Positions 4,941 to 5,371 of a stretch of DNA of 5,371 nt are shown here, piece after piece. This DNA comes from Bacillota bacterium (GTDB taxonomy: Bacteria; Bacillota; Bacilli; Bacillales; Bacillaceae_J). The stretch spans positions 1 through 5,371 of the forward strand of contig JAEWMK010000541.1 in NCBI GenBank assembly GCA_023457235.1, in the 5' to 3' direction. A program made the position numbers and the translations under genes. Positions within the stretch are counted from its first letter, which is position 1. Each line of letters begins with the position of its first letter. A model generated the notes under the pieces. That model ran no database searches, was not told the DNA's origin, and was given only the letters and a program-made list of their open reading frames with translations.

Positions 4941-5147
4941 ATGAAGATCTATGTCCAAAACAACAGCTTTAAAATGGTTGGAAAGGTAAAAGAAATTCGA
5001 TCCATGCTGAAAGAATACCGCCAATATTTTACTACTGTAAATGAATTGATTGAAAAAAATAATCATACGTATACGATCGTTTCCACTTCTACCAATAAGA
5101 TGCCAAAACGGTCGCAATATTATTTACTGTTTCCTCAAAAAAATTAG
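4941..5147 (+). CDS. mciZ: MciZ-like FtsZ inhibitor with a C-terminal extension
   Basis: In B. subtilis MciZ is a 40-residue peptide made in the mother cell under SigE. It binds the C-terminal domain of FtsZ, caps filaments and prevents Z-rings during sporulation. The first 40 residues here align without gaps to that peptide as I remember it, with about 16 identities including VGK (13-15), EIR (18-20), LKEY (23-26), F30, V33 and I37. R20, reported as important for FtsZ binding, is present. The product is 68 residues: about 28 residues follow (NHTYTIVSTSTNKMPKRSQY, then YLLFPQKN) that have no counterpart in the 40-residue form. ATG at 4941 is chosen because AAGGAG (4927-4932) lies 8 bases upstream; the in-frame TTG at 4938 just before it is less likely. 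It is divergent from nudF and convergent with the permease gene, 14 bases away. A weak SigE-like -10 (CATACGAA, 4766-4773) lies before the repeat. No obvious terminator follows. Such a gene is easily missed in annotation. Confidence 0.78.
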   Translation: MKIYVQNNSFKMVGKVKEIRSMLKEYRQYFTTVNELIEKNNHTYTIVSTSTNKMPKRSQYYLLFPQKN

Positions 5148-5161
5148 AAAGACAGCTTTTA

Positions 5162-5371
5162 TTACTCAATTTTCTTTTTAAACTTCAATGTTGCCAGCAA
5201 ACAGATTAGGAAGGCAAAAACGGAAAGAATCACGGTTTCTTGCCATAAGGAGGCCAGTGTACTTTCTTTTAAGAAAATCCCCCGTAATATTTCTAAAAAA
5301 TAAGTTAACGGGATCATGCCGCCAATCCACTGAATGAAAACAGGCATTGTTTCTCGTGGGAACATAAAGCC
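5162..5371 (-). CDS. ABC-2 type transporter permease, C-terminal end (5' part outside window)
   Basis: Membrane subunit of an ABC exporter of the ABC-2 type (drug, polysaccharide or lipid export; substrate cannot be told). Seventy residues are visible, in a frame open to the window edge, beginning GFMFPRETMPVFIQWIGGMI and continuing PLTYFLEILRGIFLKE. This is the conserved region before the last membrane segment of ABC-2 permeases. A final hydrophobic helix (VILSVFAFLICLLATL) and a basic tail KFKKKIE follow. The ATG at 5365 is internal, not the start. The gene ends 14 bases from the convergent mciZ-like gene with no clear hairpin terminator between them. Its relation to the other genes is only by position. 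Confidence 0.8.
   Translation of the reverse strand, partial: GFMFPRETMPVFIQWIGGMIPLTYFLEILRGIFLKESTLASLWQETVILSVFAFLICLLATLKFKKKIE

Noticed and set aside
4935..5117. Minus-strand 60-codon frame opposite mciZ
   Set aside because: The plus-strand gene has a strong ribosome binding site and a family match; this frame has neither.
5148..5161. Bidirectional terminator between mciZ and the permease gene
   Set aside because: The 14-base gap and its flanks have A/T runs but no convincing GC-containing stem.

Overview
The window looks like chromosomal DNA of a low-GC, endospore-forming Bacillaceae bacterium. It carries a recognisable SpoIIM, a Fur almost identical to Bacillus Fur as I remember it, NudF, a YqxK/EndoQ-type protein and a small protein that aligns with MciZ, the mother-cell FtsZ inhibitor of B. 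subtilis. Start sites have strong AGGAGG-like ribosome binding sites and the promoters are of SigA type. No RNA gene, CRISPR array or complete insertion sequence was seen.

Layout from left to right. Positions 1-1191 (minus strand) hold the 5' two-thirds or so of a class B penicillin-binding protein gene that runs off the left edge. It is interrupted by one in-frame TAA at 391-393, yet the same frame stays open for 130 more codons, through the catalytic SxxK motif. Positions 1239-1274 hold an intrinsic terminator shared with the last codons of fur. fur (1257-1745, minus) has a near-consensus SigA promoter and two PerR-box-like palindromes upstream, one matching the consensus exactly. spoIIM (1867-2508, minus) follows. 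The gene-free stretch 2509-2967 is mostly repeat DNA: hairpin-rich sequence, a 105-bp element with perfect 15-bp inverted ends, a possible SigE promoter, and one copy of a 149-bp repeat. yqxK (2968-4164) and nudF (4161-4715) form a translationally coupled pair with an ATGA overlap. A second, inverted copy of the repeat (4777-4921) abuts the ribosome binding site of the mciZ-like gene (4941-5147, plus). The right edge holds the 3' end of an ABC-2 type permease gene (minus).

How the genes fit together: spoIIM and mciZ belong to the mother-cell side of sporulation (engulfment and shutting down Z-rings). nudF and yqxK are housekeeping functions (nucleotide sanitation and probably repair of deaminated DNA). 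fur links iron control to peroxide sensing if the PerR boxes are real. The region is a conserved Bacillus neighbourhood into which short non-coding repeats have inserted. They now form the spoIIM leader, the last codons of yqxK, and the DNA between nudF and mciZ. I see no wholly new multi-gene system. The points most worth following up are the extended MciZ, the inverted repeat pair and the interrupted PBP gene.
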